The translations under genes were made by a program, and so were the position numbers. DNA of 64,000 nucleotides, from NCBI GenBank assembly GCA_014879535.1, contig JACSRX010000047.1, forward strand, positions 1-64,000. Reading direction: 5' to 3'. Position 1 is the stretch's first letter; each line of letters opens with the position of its first letter. Source of the DNA: Chthoniobacterales bacterium. GTDB lineage: Bacteria; Verrucomicrobiota; Verrucomicrobiia; Chthoniobacterales; JACTMZ01. The notes beneath the pieces were generated by a model that worked only from the letters and a program-made list of their open reading frames with translations, was not told the origin of the DNA and searched no databases. Below are positions 1-7,443 of the stretch, in pieces.

Positions 1-73
1 CTTCTGGCATTTCGCCTGCGGAGCAGGCTCGGATGCCAGAAGCAAGCGGGATAGGTGACTGGGGACGTTGGGC
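1..73 (+). other. Partial integron attC-like site (3' part)
   Basis: The window opens inside a hairpin-forming element. An outer stem pairs 1-10 with 33-42 (CTTCTGGCAT / ATGCCAGAAG) and an inner stem pairs 14-19 with 23-28 (GCCTGC / GCAGGC). It ends with GTTGGGC at 67-73, which fits the integron R' core GTTRRRY. The bases before R' (GGTGACTGGGGAC) resemble the same part of the complete site at 826-885 (GGCTGACCACGGAC). The L'' and R'' arms would lie left of the window, so this is read as the end of the preceding cassette's attC. The call depends largely on the complete site downstream. Confidence 0.55.
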
Positions 74-879
74 AAAAATAAATTAATGAATAAAGAACAC
101 ATAATGGCCGAGATCAAGCGCACAGCCGAGGCCAACAATGGAGTTCCGCTGGGTCGACAGAGATTTCATGCCGAAACAGAAATTAAGAAATCAGATTGGT
201 ATGGTAGATACTGGGCATGTTGGAGTGACGCACTGAGCGAAGCCGGGTTCACACCCAACCAAATGGCTGAAGCCTATTCCTCCACAGAAATAATCGAAAA
301 GTTTGTAGGGCTTATCAGAGAACTCGGCCATATCCCAGTAGATGCAGAGCTGATAATGAAGGCTCGGCAAGATCGAGACTTCCCCAGTCGCACTGTATTT
401 AGCCGTCTCGGACCAAAGCAGAAATTAATTTTAAAAGCGGCAGAATACTGTCAAGAGCACAAAGGTTTTGAAGACATTCTCTCTTTATGCTTAGCCGCAA
501 AGAAATCCGAAAAAACACCCTTACCAGAGGAGTTGCTGCCCAGCATTAAAGTCGGATATGTTTATCTGATCAAACATGGTTCCAGAAAGGAATATAAGAT
601 TGGCAAGACATTCAATCCCCTCCGAAGAGAAGGGGAAATTTCCCTCCAGCTTCCAGAGAAGCTCGAACCCATTCATTACATACAGACGGACGATCCGTCT
701 GGCATCGAAGCCTATTGGCATACACGCTTTGCATCTAAGCGTAAGGAAGGAGAATGGTTTGCTCTTACTTCTTTGGACATTCAAGCATTTAAGAAATGGA
801 AACGCATATATTGAGCGATCCAAAAGCCCAACAAGGTGGTCCAGCCAATGCCGCTACGCGGCATGGCTGACCACGGACG
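68..879 (+). mobile_element. Integron gene cassette (one ORF plus attC)
   Basis: The cassette runs from the recombination point in GTTGGGC (G67/T68) to G879. It holds one ORF that starts 18 bases after the boundary and an attC that begins 11 bases after its stop codon. The cassette start (GTTGGGC) is the exact reverse complement of the R'' box of its own attC (GCCCAAC, 826-832), as expected for a cassette that circularised and inserted as a unit. The ORF is clearly more AT-rich than the rest of the window, which fits horizontal acquisition. Orientation suggests the integrase and attI lie to the left, outside the window. Confidence 0.7.
86..814 (+). CDS. GIY-YIG/T5orf172 (MUG113-type) nuclease-like protein with homing-endonuclease-associated repeats
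   Basis: 242 aa from the ATG at 86; TTG at 68 and ATG at 104 are in-frame alternatives and no clear Shine-Dalgarno decides. The N-terminal half has two copies of a short helical unit of the homing-endonuclease-associated type (around SDWYGRYWACWSDALSEAGF and FPSRTVFSRLG). The C-terminal ~90 residues look like a T5orf172/MUG113 GIY-YIG domain: GYVYLIKHG, then YKIGKT with a downstream Arg, a Glu in GIEAYWHTRF, and GEWFAL near the end. Such proteins are probable DNA-binding endonucleases, but the biological role is not established. It is cargo of an integron cassette with base composition unlike the neighbours, so defence or selfish-element biology is possible (inference). Confidence 0.8.
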   Translation: MNKEHIMAEIKRTAEANNGVPLGRQRFHAETEIKKSDWYGRYWACWSDALSEAGFTPNQMAEAYSSTEIIEKFVGLIRELGHIPVDAELIMKARQDRDFPSRTVFSRLGPKQKLILKAAEYCQEHKGFEDILSLCLAAKKSEKTPLPEELLPSIKVGYVYLIKHGSRKEYKIGKTFNPLRREGEISLQLPEKLEPIHYIQTDDPSGIEAYWHTRFASKRKEGEWFALTSLDIQAFKKWKRIY

Positions 880-885
880 TTCGAG
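826..885 (+). other. Integron attC recombination site
   Basis: R'' is GCCCAAC (826-832, matches RYYYAAC). The left arm 836-854 pairs with the right arm 858-874 (loop TAC 855-857) in a long imperfect stem. There are exactly two unpaired bases, both on the left arm: a C at 841/842 and an A at 847/848. On the folded bottom strand these are an extrahelical G and T, the pattern known for attC recognition by integron integrases. The site ends in GTT (879-881) followed by CGAG, so the R' box is imperfect, as is common where a cassette is followed by non-cassette or decayed DNA. Confidence 0.7.
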
Positions 886-1019
886 AATTATATGTCCTCC
901 CGACATCAATCGACCTCTCTGAAGAATTTCCCGTCGGATTTGCACATTCTATCGGGCTTGCCTTTCGTGGCGATTTTCTTGGCGGCTTCGTCGTGAACCC
1001 ATCCAGCTCGCCCGAGATT

Positions 1020-1181
1020 GGCATCCCGACCCGGGACCCTGAGGGTGTTCCCATTGTTTCCTTTGCCGTCGCCGTCCCGGCCGATGTCTTGGTGACTGGA
1101 GATCGTGACCTCTTGGACATCGCCCAACTTCCCATACGCGTTGTTTCGCCGAGAGGGTTTTACACACAGCAACAGGCATAA
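1020..1181 (+). pseudogene. PIN-domain toxin C-terminal remnant
   Basis: A reading frame of about 50 codons carries the typical C-terminal signature of PIN-family toxins: an RDPEG stretch, then ADVLVTGDRDLL with the conserved acidic residues, then PIRVVSPRGFY and a stop. The upstream two thirds of a PIN domain (about 130 aa expected) is missing; sequence before about 1030 does not match the family in this frame. It is therefore a 5'-truncated remnant. It lies directly after the attC at 826-885, so it may be the decayed cargo of a following cassette, since toxin-antitoxin genes are common integron cargo (inference). Confidence 0.6.
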
Positions 1182-1234
1182 CGGACGTCGACGAAGTTGG
1201 CTGCGTCCGCGGATCCCGGAGGTGGGCCGACTTC

Positions 1235-1256
1235 GGGCGTGTGAGGACACACGCCC
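1235..1256. repeat. Perfect 9-bp inverted repeat
   Basis: GGGCGTGTG (1235-1243) and CACACGCCC (1248-1256) form a perfect 9-bp stem with a 4-base loop, between the PIN remnant and the 3' end of the converging esterase-like gene. There is no T-run on either side, so an intrinsic terminator is not supported. It could be a dispersed palindromic repeat or a decayed part of the cassette array. Confidence 0.5.
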
Positions 1257-1272
1257 CTACCAAAAAATGCCG

Positions 1273-2646
1273 CTATGGTTGCTCCTGATCCGGCTTGGCA
1301 TCCCAGGTTTGCAGTGGCGGACCGCCGAGATTGTAGGTGGTGTTCGCGAACCAGGCGATCCAGTCGAAGTTGGTCGCGGCCTTCGCGTCGAGCGGGACAT
1401 ACGTCGGATTTTTCATGCTGCCGCTGCGAGTTGGCACCTCTCCGAAGTCGGCATCACGGATGGGAACGAGGAGGGTGTCATGTCCGCTGGCGGCAAGCTT
1501 GGCCTCGAGGGTTCCGGGCTCGGGCTCGCCGATGCCGTTGTCGGGGGACACGCCGACGGCGGACGCGATGACGGCGTAACGCGGACCGAGGATTTCCGCG
1601 AGGTGGGCGCCGGCGGGCCACCAGCGGCAATCGTCGTCGGTGCCCCAGTATTTTTGTCCGGGCCATGACGCAAGGCCGCGCTGGAGGTGGCTGTTGTGGG
1701 CGAAGACGAGGACTTTCCCGCGCGGCCGTTCGCGGTCCGCGATGTAAACAAGGTTGTCGGCCATGGAGGCGTCGCGCGTCCCGAGGACGACGGCCGGGGA
1801 CTGCCCGGGCTTCCGTGAACCCATCGCGGCATGGAAATTGAGCAGCTCGCGGGCGATCTCCGCATGGCGGAGCGCTTCACGGTAGGCGTCATCGCCGCCT
1901 GCGGCGACCAACTCGGGGCGGCGGGAGCGGAGTTCGGCGATGAGTTCCTCGGTCTCGACCCGCAGCGCGGCGGCGGAAGGCGAGAGAGCGATGGATTTGG
2001 AGGGGTCCATGTAAACCGCCGAATTTTCCCATGCCGCGTCGTCACCGAGATGCTTGCGGATGTTTTGGCGGAAGCTTTCCGCCCGTTCGGCATCGGCGGT
2101 GCCGAGGTAATCGACCACGAAGGAAAGCACCTTCCCGGGGCTGGCGATGCCGGCATTTCCCGAGGGAATGTCAAAGCCGTAGAAGTTGAGCTTGGTCGCA
2201 TGGGTGGGATCGAGGTTGTAGGCGCGCATCCACTCCACGAGGTCGCGGTTCGCCTCAAGCTGACCCATGCCGTTCCCGAAGCCGGTGTCCAGCAAGTCCT
2301 TGTAGTCGGCGGGGCCGCGTCCGTGGATGTAGGCATTGACCAGCCTCGCACGCGGAAAACTGCTCTCGATGGCAATGGCCGTGTAGCCGTGCTTTTCGAC
2401 AAGCTGTTGGAAGATCCGGTTGCGCATCCGGAGGATTTCCTCACCCCCGTGCAGGGCCTCGCCGAACCCGAGCAGCTCCACCTTGTCCCCGAGCGCCGCA
2501 ACAACACGATCGGCGGCGGCAGGAAATTCCTCCAAGGAGGCGACGGGAATCCGCTTGTCGGTGATCCAGGAGTCGGAGGATTTTGGAGGAGTTGCGGCAG
2601 CCATGGTCATGAAGGGGAAAAGCGCGAAGGAAAGGAAAGTCTTCAC
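1273..2646 (-). CDS. Erythromycin esterase family protein (secreted)
   Basis: 457 aa with a GTG start and an N-terminal signal peptide (hydrophobic residues 3-18, probable cleavage after AAA). The family signature is clear: GFGEALHGGEE (residues 61-70) with the conserved His, then IAIESSFPRAR (about 91-101) with the conserved Glu, and a second histidine motif FAHNSHLQRG in the C-terminal half. Members include macrolide esterases (EreA/EreB), but most homologues have no tested substrate and act as generic esterase-like hydrolases. Length is normal for the family. Export to the periplasm would be unusual for a true macrolide esterase, so resistance should not be assumed. It is divergent from the GGQ-factor gene at 2747. 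Confidence 0.85.
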   Translation of the reverse strand: MKTFLSFALFPFMTMAAATPPKSSDSWITDKRIPVASLEEFPAAADRVVAALGDKVELLGFGEALHGGEEILRMRNRIFQQLVEKHGYTAIAIESSFPRARLVNAYIHGRGPADYKDLLDTGFGNGMGQLEANRDLVEWMRAYNLDPTHATKLNFYGFDIPSGNAGIASPGKVLSFVVDYLGTADAERAESFRQNIRKHLGDDAAWENSAVYMDPSKSIALSPSAAALRVETEELIAELRSRRPELVAAGGDDAYREALRHAEIARELLNFHAAMGSRKPGQSPAVVLGTRDASMADNLVYIADRERPRGKVLVFAHNSHLQRGLASWPGQKYWGTDDDCRWWPAGAHLAEILGPRYAVIASAVGVSPDNGIGEPEPGTLEAKLAASGHDTLLVPIRDADFGEVPTRSGSMKNPTYVPLDAKAATNFDWIAWFANTTYNLGGPPLQTWDAKPDQEQP

Positions 2647-2746
2647 AGCCCGCGCAAGATGCCGCAGCCATGGAGGAACATCAAGGGCTGCATCACGGAG
2701 CAGCGAAGTGCTTGCCCGCAGGGAGGCTCCATCCCCACAGTTCTCC

Positions 2747-3142
2747 GTGGCCTACGATGAAAAGCTCCTGCGTCGCATGCAGATGGCGGGTCTCCAACCG
2801 GAGGATCTGAAGGAAACCTTTTCACGGTCCGGCGGTCCCGGCGGCCAGCATGTCAACAAGGTGAGCACCGCCTGCACGATCCGGCATGTCCCGACCGGCA
2901 TGTCGGTGACGGCTTCGGACAGCCGTTCGCAGTCCATGAACCGGCAACTCGCGCTTGAGCGGTTGGTGGAACTCTTCGAAAAGCGGCGGGAGGAGAAGCG
3001 GCAGGAGCGGCTGGCCGAGCTATCCAAGTCCCGCCGGCAAAAGGCCAAACGTTCCCGCGCCACGAAACGCAAACTCGTCGAAGGCAAACGTCGCCGCGGT
3101 GAGACGAAGAAATTTCGCGGCAAGGTGCGGGAGTCGTCCTGA
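2747..3142 (+). CDS. Peptide chain release factor-like protein (ArfB/RF-1-domain ribosome rescue type)
   Basis: 131 aa from GTG at 2747; GTG at 2708 and ATG at 2777 are alternatives. The catalytic GGQ tripeptide is at residues 32-34 in the context SRSGGPGGQHVNKVST, the hallmark of class-I release-factor domain 3. The C-terminus is a long Lys/Arg-rich tail (KSRRQKAKRSRATKRK). There is no codon-recognition domain, so it should hydrolyse peptidyl-tRNA on stalled ribosomes without reading a stop codon, as ArfB and its mitochondrial relatives do. A fragment of a close paralogue lies about 2 kb downstream at 5229-5366. Confidence 0.85.
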   Translation: MAYDEKLLRRMQMAGLQPEDLKETFSRSGGPGGQHVNKVSTACTIRHVPTGMSVTASDSRSQSMNRQLALERLVELFEKRREEKRQERLAELSKSRRQKAKRSRATKRKLVEGKRRRGETKKFRGKVRESS

Positions 3143-3169
3143 TCGCAGCGCCGGGCGCGGCGGTCGGCG

Positions 3170-4042
3170 TCAACCCTCGCCAAGCCAGAGAGCCATCAGG
3201 GCGGCGCGGCTGTTCACGCCGAATTGCTCGTAGATCGTCTTCACGTATTTGTGCACGGTGGCCGGAGTCTGCTTCAGCGCGACGGCGATTTCCTTTTCGG
3301 GCGAACCGGAGAGCAGCCGCTCCAGCACGCGGCGGCCGACAGGACTGAGCGGACGCTCGGCGATCAGCAGGCCGTGGTTGAGCAGGAGCTTCCTTTGGAA
3401 ACCCCGGCTGCGCCGAAAAAAGACCTCTGCCAGCCCGGCGTCGGACTCCGTGAAGCGCGCCCCGCCGCAGCGGTCGATGAGGAAAACCGACTCGGCGCTG
3501 GCATTGAGCGGAATGCCGACCCAGATGCGGTCGGTGATGCCCAGCTCGGTGTAGTGGAGGCGGTAGTGCTCGCTGCTCCGAAACTTCGCGAAGGGGATCC
3601 AGCCATCGCGCATCCGATGCACGCGGAACTTCCCGGCGCCGGCAATCATCGCCTGCGTGGCCAGCCCGATTTGGAAATCGGGATCGACGCGGTTGTGGCT
3701 TTGAAACCACCACGCAATGAAGTCCCGGTATTCCGGCGGATCGGGCACGAGATCGTAACTGGCGCGCAACCGCCAGCCGCGGAGCGAATCACGGCGATTT
3801 TGCCGGGGAGGCAACACCCGCACCGCCGCCATCCAATGGACGTTATCCGCCCGGAACAGACCGCGAAGACCCGCGGCAAGGGTCGCGAGTGCCGCGTCCA
3901 TGCGGTTCGGCGAGATGGCCTCCACCTCGCTCCAAAGCGCATCGACCGCTTCGAGCCCGCCCGGTGGAAACGACTGCTCCCGGGTGGGTTTCCCTCTCTT
4001 CGCAGCGACTGGTTGTGGCAGGACGCCCCCGTTTTTTTTCAT
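3170..4042 (-). CDS. LuxR-family (HTH) transcriptional regulator
   Basis: 290 aa. The C-terminal ~60 residues (about 230-288) form a LuxR-type HTH: LSPVGRRVLERLLSG, then EIAVALKQTPATVHKYVKTIYEQFGV. The N-terminal ~220 residues have no recognisable receiver domain. They may be a sensor-like module (Trp- and Arg-rich, with RIWVGIPL in a GAF-like strand), but I cannot name the ligand. The gene is divergent from the PEP-CTERM gene starting at 4094, with only 51 bp between them, so regulation of that gene is a natural guess (inference). An A/T-rich stretch sits right at its start codon. Confidence 0.85.
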   Translation of the reverse strand: MKKNGGVLPQPVAAKRGKPTREQSFPPGGLEAVDALWSEVEAISPNRMDAALATLAAGLRGLFRADNVHWMAAVRVLPPRQNRRDSLRGWRLRASYDLVPDPPEYRDFIAWWFQSHNRVDPDFQIGLATQAMIAGAGKFRVHRMRDGWIPFAKFRSSEHYRLHYTELGITDRIWVGIPLNASAESVFLIDRCGGARFTESDAGLAEVFFRRSRGFQRKLLLNHGLLIAERPLSPVGRRVLERLLSGSPEKEIAVALKQTPATVHKYVKTIYEQFGVNSRAALMALWLGEG

Positions 4043-4093
4043 CCAGAGAAATACCTTCAGGTCCTGTTTAGGGGGTATTCACCCAAACTCAAG

Positions 4094-5218
4094 ATGTGTA
4101 TCGATCAGATATCCATGATCCAACCTCAGGCCGTTTTGCCCAAACCCACGCTCCGCCTTTTTGGCCTTGGCCTCGCGCTGGCGCTGGGCGGTATCGTCGC
4201 ACCCAGGGCTGCAGCCCAGACACCGAACCCTTCCATCTCCTACGTCCGCACCCTCGAATTCTCGCCATACGGTTACATCTTTGACACGTCCTTTGCGCCC
4301 GTCGTTTCCACGGACCCGATCAACGCGTCACCATCAATCAACTGGATACTCGACTCCGATAATGGATTGTGGAATTACACCGCCACTCGTGATCCGGACT
4401 TATTCACTCGACTCCCCGCCGACTTCAAGCTCAGCAGTTCGCTTGAATTTAACCATGTTACCACGATTCGCCAAGGCACGGAAAACCGCGAACAGCTTCT
4501 GATTTGGAGCGCTACCTTAAATCTTCTTTATCGGTATTTTACTGACACTCAAGAATTCAATGGGGTCTTCGTGCCCGTGGGCCACATTGTGGGCACTTCC
4601 GTCCGCTATTCGTCCACAGAGGCAAATCCGGTAATGCTCATTTTCACCCAGATTTTCCCTTCCGAGGGGAGTTACTTGGTGGACATCAATACGGGCGATA
4701 TCACCCCCGCTTTTGGCTTTGGCGGCACGGGCTCGGCCCCCGGGCAGTTCAGCGACATGAAATACACCAGCTTTGGACCCGACGGCCTGCTCTATGCGCT
4801 GGATTTTGGCAATAACCGGGTGCAGAGCCTGGATCCGGACAATGCCTTCGCCCCAGTCGCGCAGTTCACCCTGGAGGCAAGCAGCAACCTGGTGAACATG
4901 CAGTTTGCCATCGGCCCCACCGGCACGATGTATCTGGGGGATGGGCTGGGAGGCTTCTCCGCCTACGACAGCAGCACCGGGGAATACCTCGGCGCCACCA
5001 CCACGCCGGAGCCGGTCACGCCCGACGCCTTCCCCATGGGGATCTCGCCCTACATCAATGCCGATCCGCAGGGCAATATCTTCGTCTTCGACGAAACCGG
5101 CATCCACCAATACTTCGACGCCTCCGTGGTGCCGGAGCCTTCCACCGTGGTCCTCACCGGCTTGGCCCTTCTCGCCCTCGGAGGTCGGGCAGTGAGCAAA
5201 CGGCGTTCCCGTCAATAA
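4094..5218 (+). CDS. PEP-CTERM sorting domain-containing beta-propeller-like protein
   Basis: 374 aa from ATG at 4094; ATG at 4115 is an alternative. It has an N-terminal signal peptide ([14 protein letters not shown], then an AAAQ cleavage region). The C-terminal ~30 residues are a canonical PEP-CTERM tail: VVPEPST, a hydrophobic segment, then Lys/Arg-rich KRRSRQ. The middle contains repeats of the NHL/SMP-30 kind (for example [23 protein letters not shown] and [14 protein letters not shown]), suggesting a beta-propeller. PEP-CTERM proteins are exported, cleaved and anchored by an exosortase, often with exopolysaccharide genes; no exosortase is in this window. Base composition is somewhat less GC-rich than the surroundings. 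Confidence 0.85.
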   Translation: MCIDQISMIQPQAVLPKPTLRLFGLGLALALGGIVAPRAAAQTPNPSISYVRTLEFSPYGYIFDTSFAPVVSTDPINASPSINWILDSDNGLWNYTATRDPDLFTRLPADFKLSSSLEFNHVTTIRQGTENREQLLIWSATLNLLYRYFTDTQEFNGVFVPVGHIVGTSVRYSSTEANPVMLIFTQIFPSEGSYLVDINTGDITPAFGFGGTGSAPGQFSDMKYTSFGPDGLLYALDFGNNRVQSLDPDNAFAPVAQFTLEASSNLVNMQFAIGPTGTMYLGDGLGGFSAYDSSTGEYLGATTTPEPVTPDAFPMGISPYINADPQGNIFVFDETGIHQYFDASVVPEPSTVVLTGLALLALGGRAVSKRRSRQ

Positions 5219-5228
5219 AACGGAGTCA

Positions 5229-5366
5229 GCCATCGAGATCACGCACCTGCCGAAGGAATTTTCAGCTATCGCTTCGGACAGCCGCTCGCAGCACACGAAC
5301 CGCCAACATGCCCTCGAACGGCTGGTGGAAAAGTTCGAAATCCCGCGTGTCGAACAGCACCTGATT
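5229..5366 (+). pseudogene. Fragment of a second release-factor-like (GGQ family) gene
   Basis: One frame reads [19 protein letters not shown], then [18 protein letters not shown]. This aligns with the part just after GGQ in the intact gene at 2747-3142 (VTASDSRSQSMNRQLALERLVELFE). The GGQ-bearing first half and the basic tail are absent, there is no start codon and the frame runs on without a tail. It is therefore a remnant of a paralogue, left between the PEP-CTERM gene and the converging SDR gene. Confidence 0.65.
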
Positions 5367-5402
5367 TTTAGATTGTGGCCTCCGCCGACGCCACCTGTTC
5401 AC

Positions 5403-6200
5403 TCAAACCGTCGGGATGGTTCCTCCATCAATCACGAACTCCGTGCCGTGAATCGAACCTGCACGGGATGAAGCAAGGAATCCGACCAGATCGGCCACTT
5501 CCTCCGGATTCGCAGGCCTGCCGATGGGAATGCCGCCCAGAGCATCCAGGATCTCCTGCCGCGCGGCTTCCTCCCCCACGCCTTTCTCCTCGCCGATCCT
5601 CCGGACGAGAGCCTCGGCGGCGGATGTGTAAATCCAGCCCGGAGCCACCGAGAGCACACGCACGCCCTTGGGGCCGAGTTCCTTCGACAAGGATTTGCTG
5701 TAGGTGGTGAGTGCCGCCTTGGCCGCGGCGTAAGCCGTGGTCGATGCCGGAAGGGGCAGGCTGCGCTGGATGGACGTGATATGGATCACGACGCCACGCC
5801 CACGCCCGATCATGTGAGGCAGCAGCGCGCGGTCGAGCCGCACCGCCGCAAGCAGATTGATGTTCAACTCCTGTTCCCAGAGCTCATCCGTGATCACGGA
5901 AAATCCACCGCCCGGTGTGGAAGAGCCCCCGACATTGTGGACCAGCACATCGACGCCGCCGAATTTCTCGAGGACACGGTCCGAAACGCTTGCGACACCG
6001 GACGCTGTCGTCATGTCAGCCGGGATGTAAAGTTCGCAAGGCAGGCCCTCCGGACAGGCCGACGCACGCGCTGTCGTCGCCACCCTTGCACCCGCCGTTG
6101 CAAAGCGGCGGACCATGGCCGCACCCGCACCTTTCGTGCCCCCGGTGACGAGCACCCGTTGGCCGGCAAATTCCTGCGAATGCGTCGGCTCGGGATTCAT
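5403..6200 (-). CDS. SDR family oxidoreductase
   Basis: 265 aa classical short-chain dehydrogenase. It has the nucleotide-binding motif VTGGTKGAG (residues 18-26), the NxGG-like HNVGG, and the catalytic triad Ser143, Tyr157 and Lys161 (YAAAK). The C-terminus [11 protein letters not shown] is typical of the family. Substrate cannot be read from sequence. The start codon overlaps the stop of the upstream NTF2-like gene (ATGA, 6197-6200), so the two are translated together. Both are divergent from an HxlR regulator that probably controls them. Confidence 0.9.
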   Translation of the reverse strand: MNPEPTHSQEFAGQRVLVTGGTKGAGAAMVRRFATAGARVATTARASACPEGLPCELYIPADMTTASGVASVSDRVLEKFGGVDVLVHNVGGSSTPGGGFSVITDELWEQELNINLLAAVRLDRALLPHMIGRGRGVVIHITSIQRSLPLPASTTAYAAAKAALTTYSKSLSKELGPKGVRVLSVAPGWIYTSAAEALVRRIGEEKGVGEEAARQEILDALGGIPIGRPANPEEVADLVGFLASSRAGSIHGTEFVIDGGTIPTV

Positions 6201-6517
6201 TGGATGGAAAGTCTGGAGATTTTGTTTCCAGAAAGGATGAAGTCGAAATCGAGCGTCACCGGGCTCCCGGGGAAGCTGCCTTTCAGCCGGCAGCCAGCCA
6301 TGACGTGCTCCCCGGATTGCCGGAGATCAAGCGGAGTGACCCGGAACTGATATTTTCCGGCCGTCTCTGCAACCCAAGCGCCGATGGCTGCGTGTCCGCG
6401 GTGTTCAGCGTCCTCGTCGTGGACGACGGCGTTCTCCGTGAAAAGAACGGCTGCAGCCGCGCCGTCCGCGGCGTTGAGCGCTTCGAAATAGTTTACGAGA
6501 GTTTGAGGAAGTTTCAT
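6197..6517 (-). CDS. SnoaL-like/NTF2-like family protein
   Basis: 106 aa. A small alpha+beta barrel protein of the SnoaL/NTF2 type: NYFEALNAADGAAAAVLFTENAVVHDE is the usual first helix and strand, followed by GHAAIGAW and a C-terminal beta-sheet ([18 protein letters not shown]). Such proteins act as small hydrolase/isomerase-like enzymes or ligand carriers; function here is unknown. It is the first gene of a two-gene operon with the SDR enzyme and shares a 44-bp divergent promoter region with the HxlR regulator. Confidence 0.85.
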   Translation of the reverse strand: MKLPQTLVNYFEALNAADGAAAAVLFTENAVVHDEDAEHRGHAAIGAWVAETAGKYQFRVTPLDLRQSGEHVMAGCRLKGSFPGSPVTLDFDFILSGNKISRLSIQ

Positions 6518-6561
6518 GGGTTTGAGGTTGCGATCCGGGGAGCCTAATCCATGCTTTCGGA

Positions 6562-6951
6562 ATGGGAAGAACCCACAAAAAAGTAAGCATCTCCCCTGCG
6601 GGAATCCCCTACACGCCGGAGACGGCTGCAGCGGACGTGGAAAAGACCCTCAAAATGCTCGAAGGGCGATGGAAACTGCTCATTCTTTTCCAGCTCTTCG
6701 ACGGAGGCATTCGTCGATTCTCGGAGCTCGAGCGGGCGATCCCGGCCGTCACGCAGAAGATGCTCGCACAGCAACTTCGACAGCTGGAGAAGGACGGGAT
6801 TGTCGCCCGCAAGGTCTATCCGGAAATTCCGCCGAAAGTTGAATATTCCCTGACGCTGTGGGGACAGTCGCTGTGTCCCGCCTTGGACGCTCTTTTGAAA
6901 TGGGCCGCAACGAGCCCCAACTGTCCACAGCCTCCCCGGGAACACTGCTGA
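6562..6951 (+). CDS. HxlR-family winged-helix transcriptional regulator
   Basis: 129 aa. The HxlR signature is complete: an N-terminal ETAAADVEKTLKMLEGRWKLLIL segment, FDGGIRRFSELERAIPAVTQKMLAQQLRQLEKDGIV (helix-turn-helix) and VEYSLTLWGQSL (wing). Members act as dimers, and several sense reactive electrophiles or aldehydes. Divergent placement against the NTF2-like/SDR operon 44 bp away suggests it regulates those genes (inference). Confidence 0.9.
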   Translation: MGRTHKKVSISPAGIPYTPETAAADVEKTLKMLEGRWKLLILFQLFDGGIRRFSELERAIPAVTQKMLAQQLRQLEKDGIVARKVYPEIPPKVEYSLTLWGQSLCPALDALLKWAATSPNCPQPPREHC

Positions 6952-7032
6952 CACCCGGCTTCAGGATCTTGCTCCTCAGGCACAACAAATCGCACGGACG
7001 CCGTCCGTCGAATATGCCCGGGCACCCTCCGA

Positions 7033-7422
7033 TCAACTTGGAAAGGGTTCGACGAACGAGTCTCCGTGTCGGCCGAAGTAGATCGCTCTGCGACCTTTGG
7101 GATGCACGGTGTAATACACGACTCCGGCCTCGGCGACGCGCTTCAGGAATTCCCGATAGTCGATCTGCCGGGCCTGGCTGGCCCGGATGGCGGCGCTGAC
7201 GCTCTCCGCGCAGAATGCGTCGGCAACGGGAGGCACGTCATAGTCAGGCCACGGAGTCTGATGGTGACTCAGATCCGGTCCGTAATAGGTCTTCATGCCA
7301 AGGATCAGGTTGGCGGAATACCACTCGACGCCATCGTCGGTGATTCTTCGGATGGTTTCCGGGAAAGGAACGGAGCCATCGAAGGCCCCCGCGGTGCATT
7401 GATCGAGGATTTTGGGTGTCAT
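7033..7422 (-). CDS. DUF1398 family protein
   Basis: 129 aa. Matches the DUF1398 (YbcV-like) pattern: DGSVPFPETIRRITDDGVEWYSANLI, then RASQARQIDYREFLKRVAEAGVVYYTVH, then RRAIYFGRHGDSFVEPFP at the C-terminus. No biochemical function is known for the family. It follows the MarR-type gene by 21 bp on the same strand, so both are probably one transcript. Confidence 0.85.
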   Translation of the reverse strand: MTPKILDQCTAGAFDGSVPFPETIRRITDDGVEWYSANLILGMKTYYGPDLSHHQTPWPDYDVPPVADAFCAESVSAAIRASQARQIDYREFLKRVAEAGVVYYTVHPKGRRAIYFGRHGDSFVEPFPS

Positions 7423-7443
7423 GGTATTTCTGCGCCTGCGGAC

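Noticed and set aside
1-42. Reading the first hairpin as a REP element or terminator
   Set aside because: There is no T-run, and position and sequence before GTTGGGC fit an integron attC better, given the complete site at 826-885.
1273-2646. Calling the esterase-like gene an antibiotic resistance gene
   Set aside because: It is an exported member of a broad family and lacks direct evidence for macrolide hydrolysis.
3224-4093. In-frame extension upstream of the PEP-CTERM gene
   Set aside because: It runs antisense to the LuxR gene and lacks a signal peptide; the secretion signal starts only after 4094.
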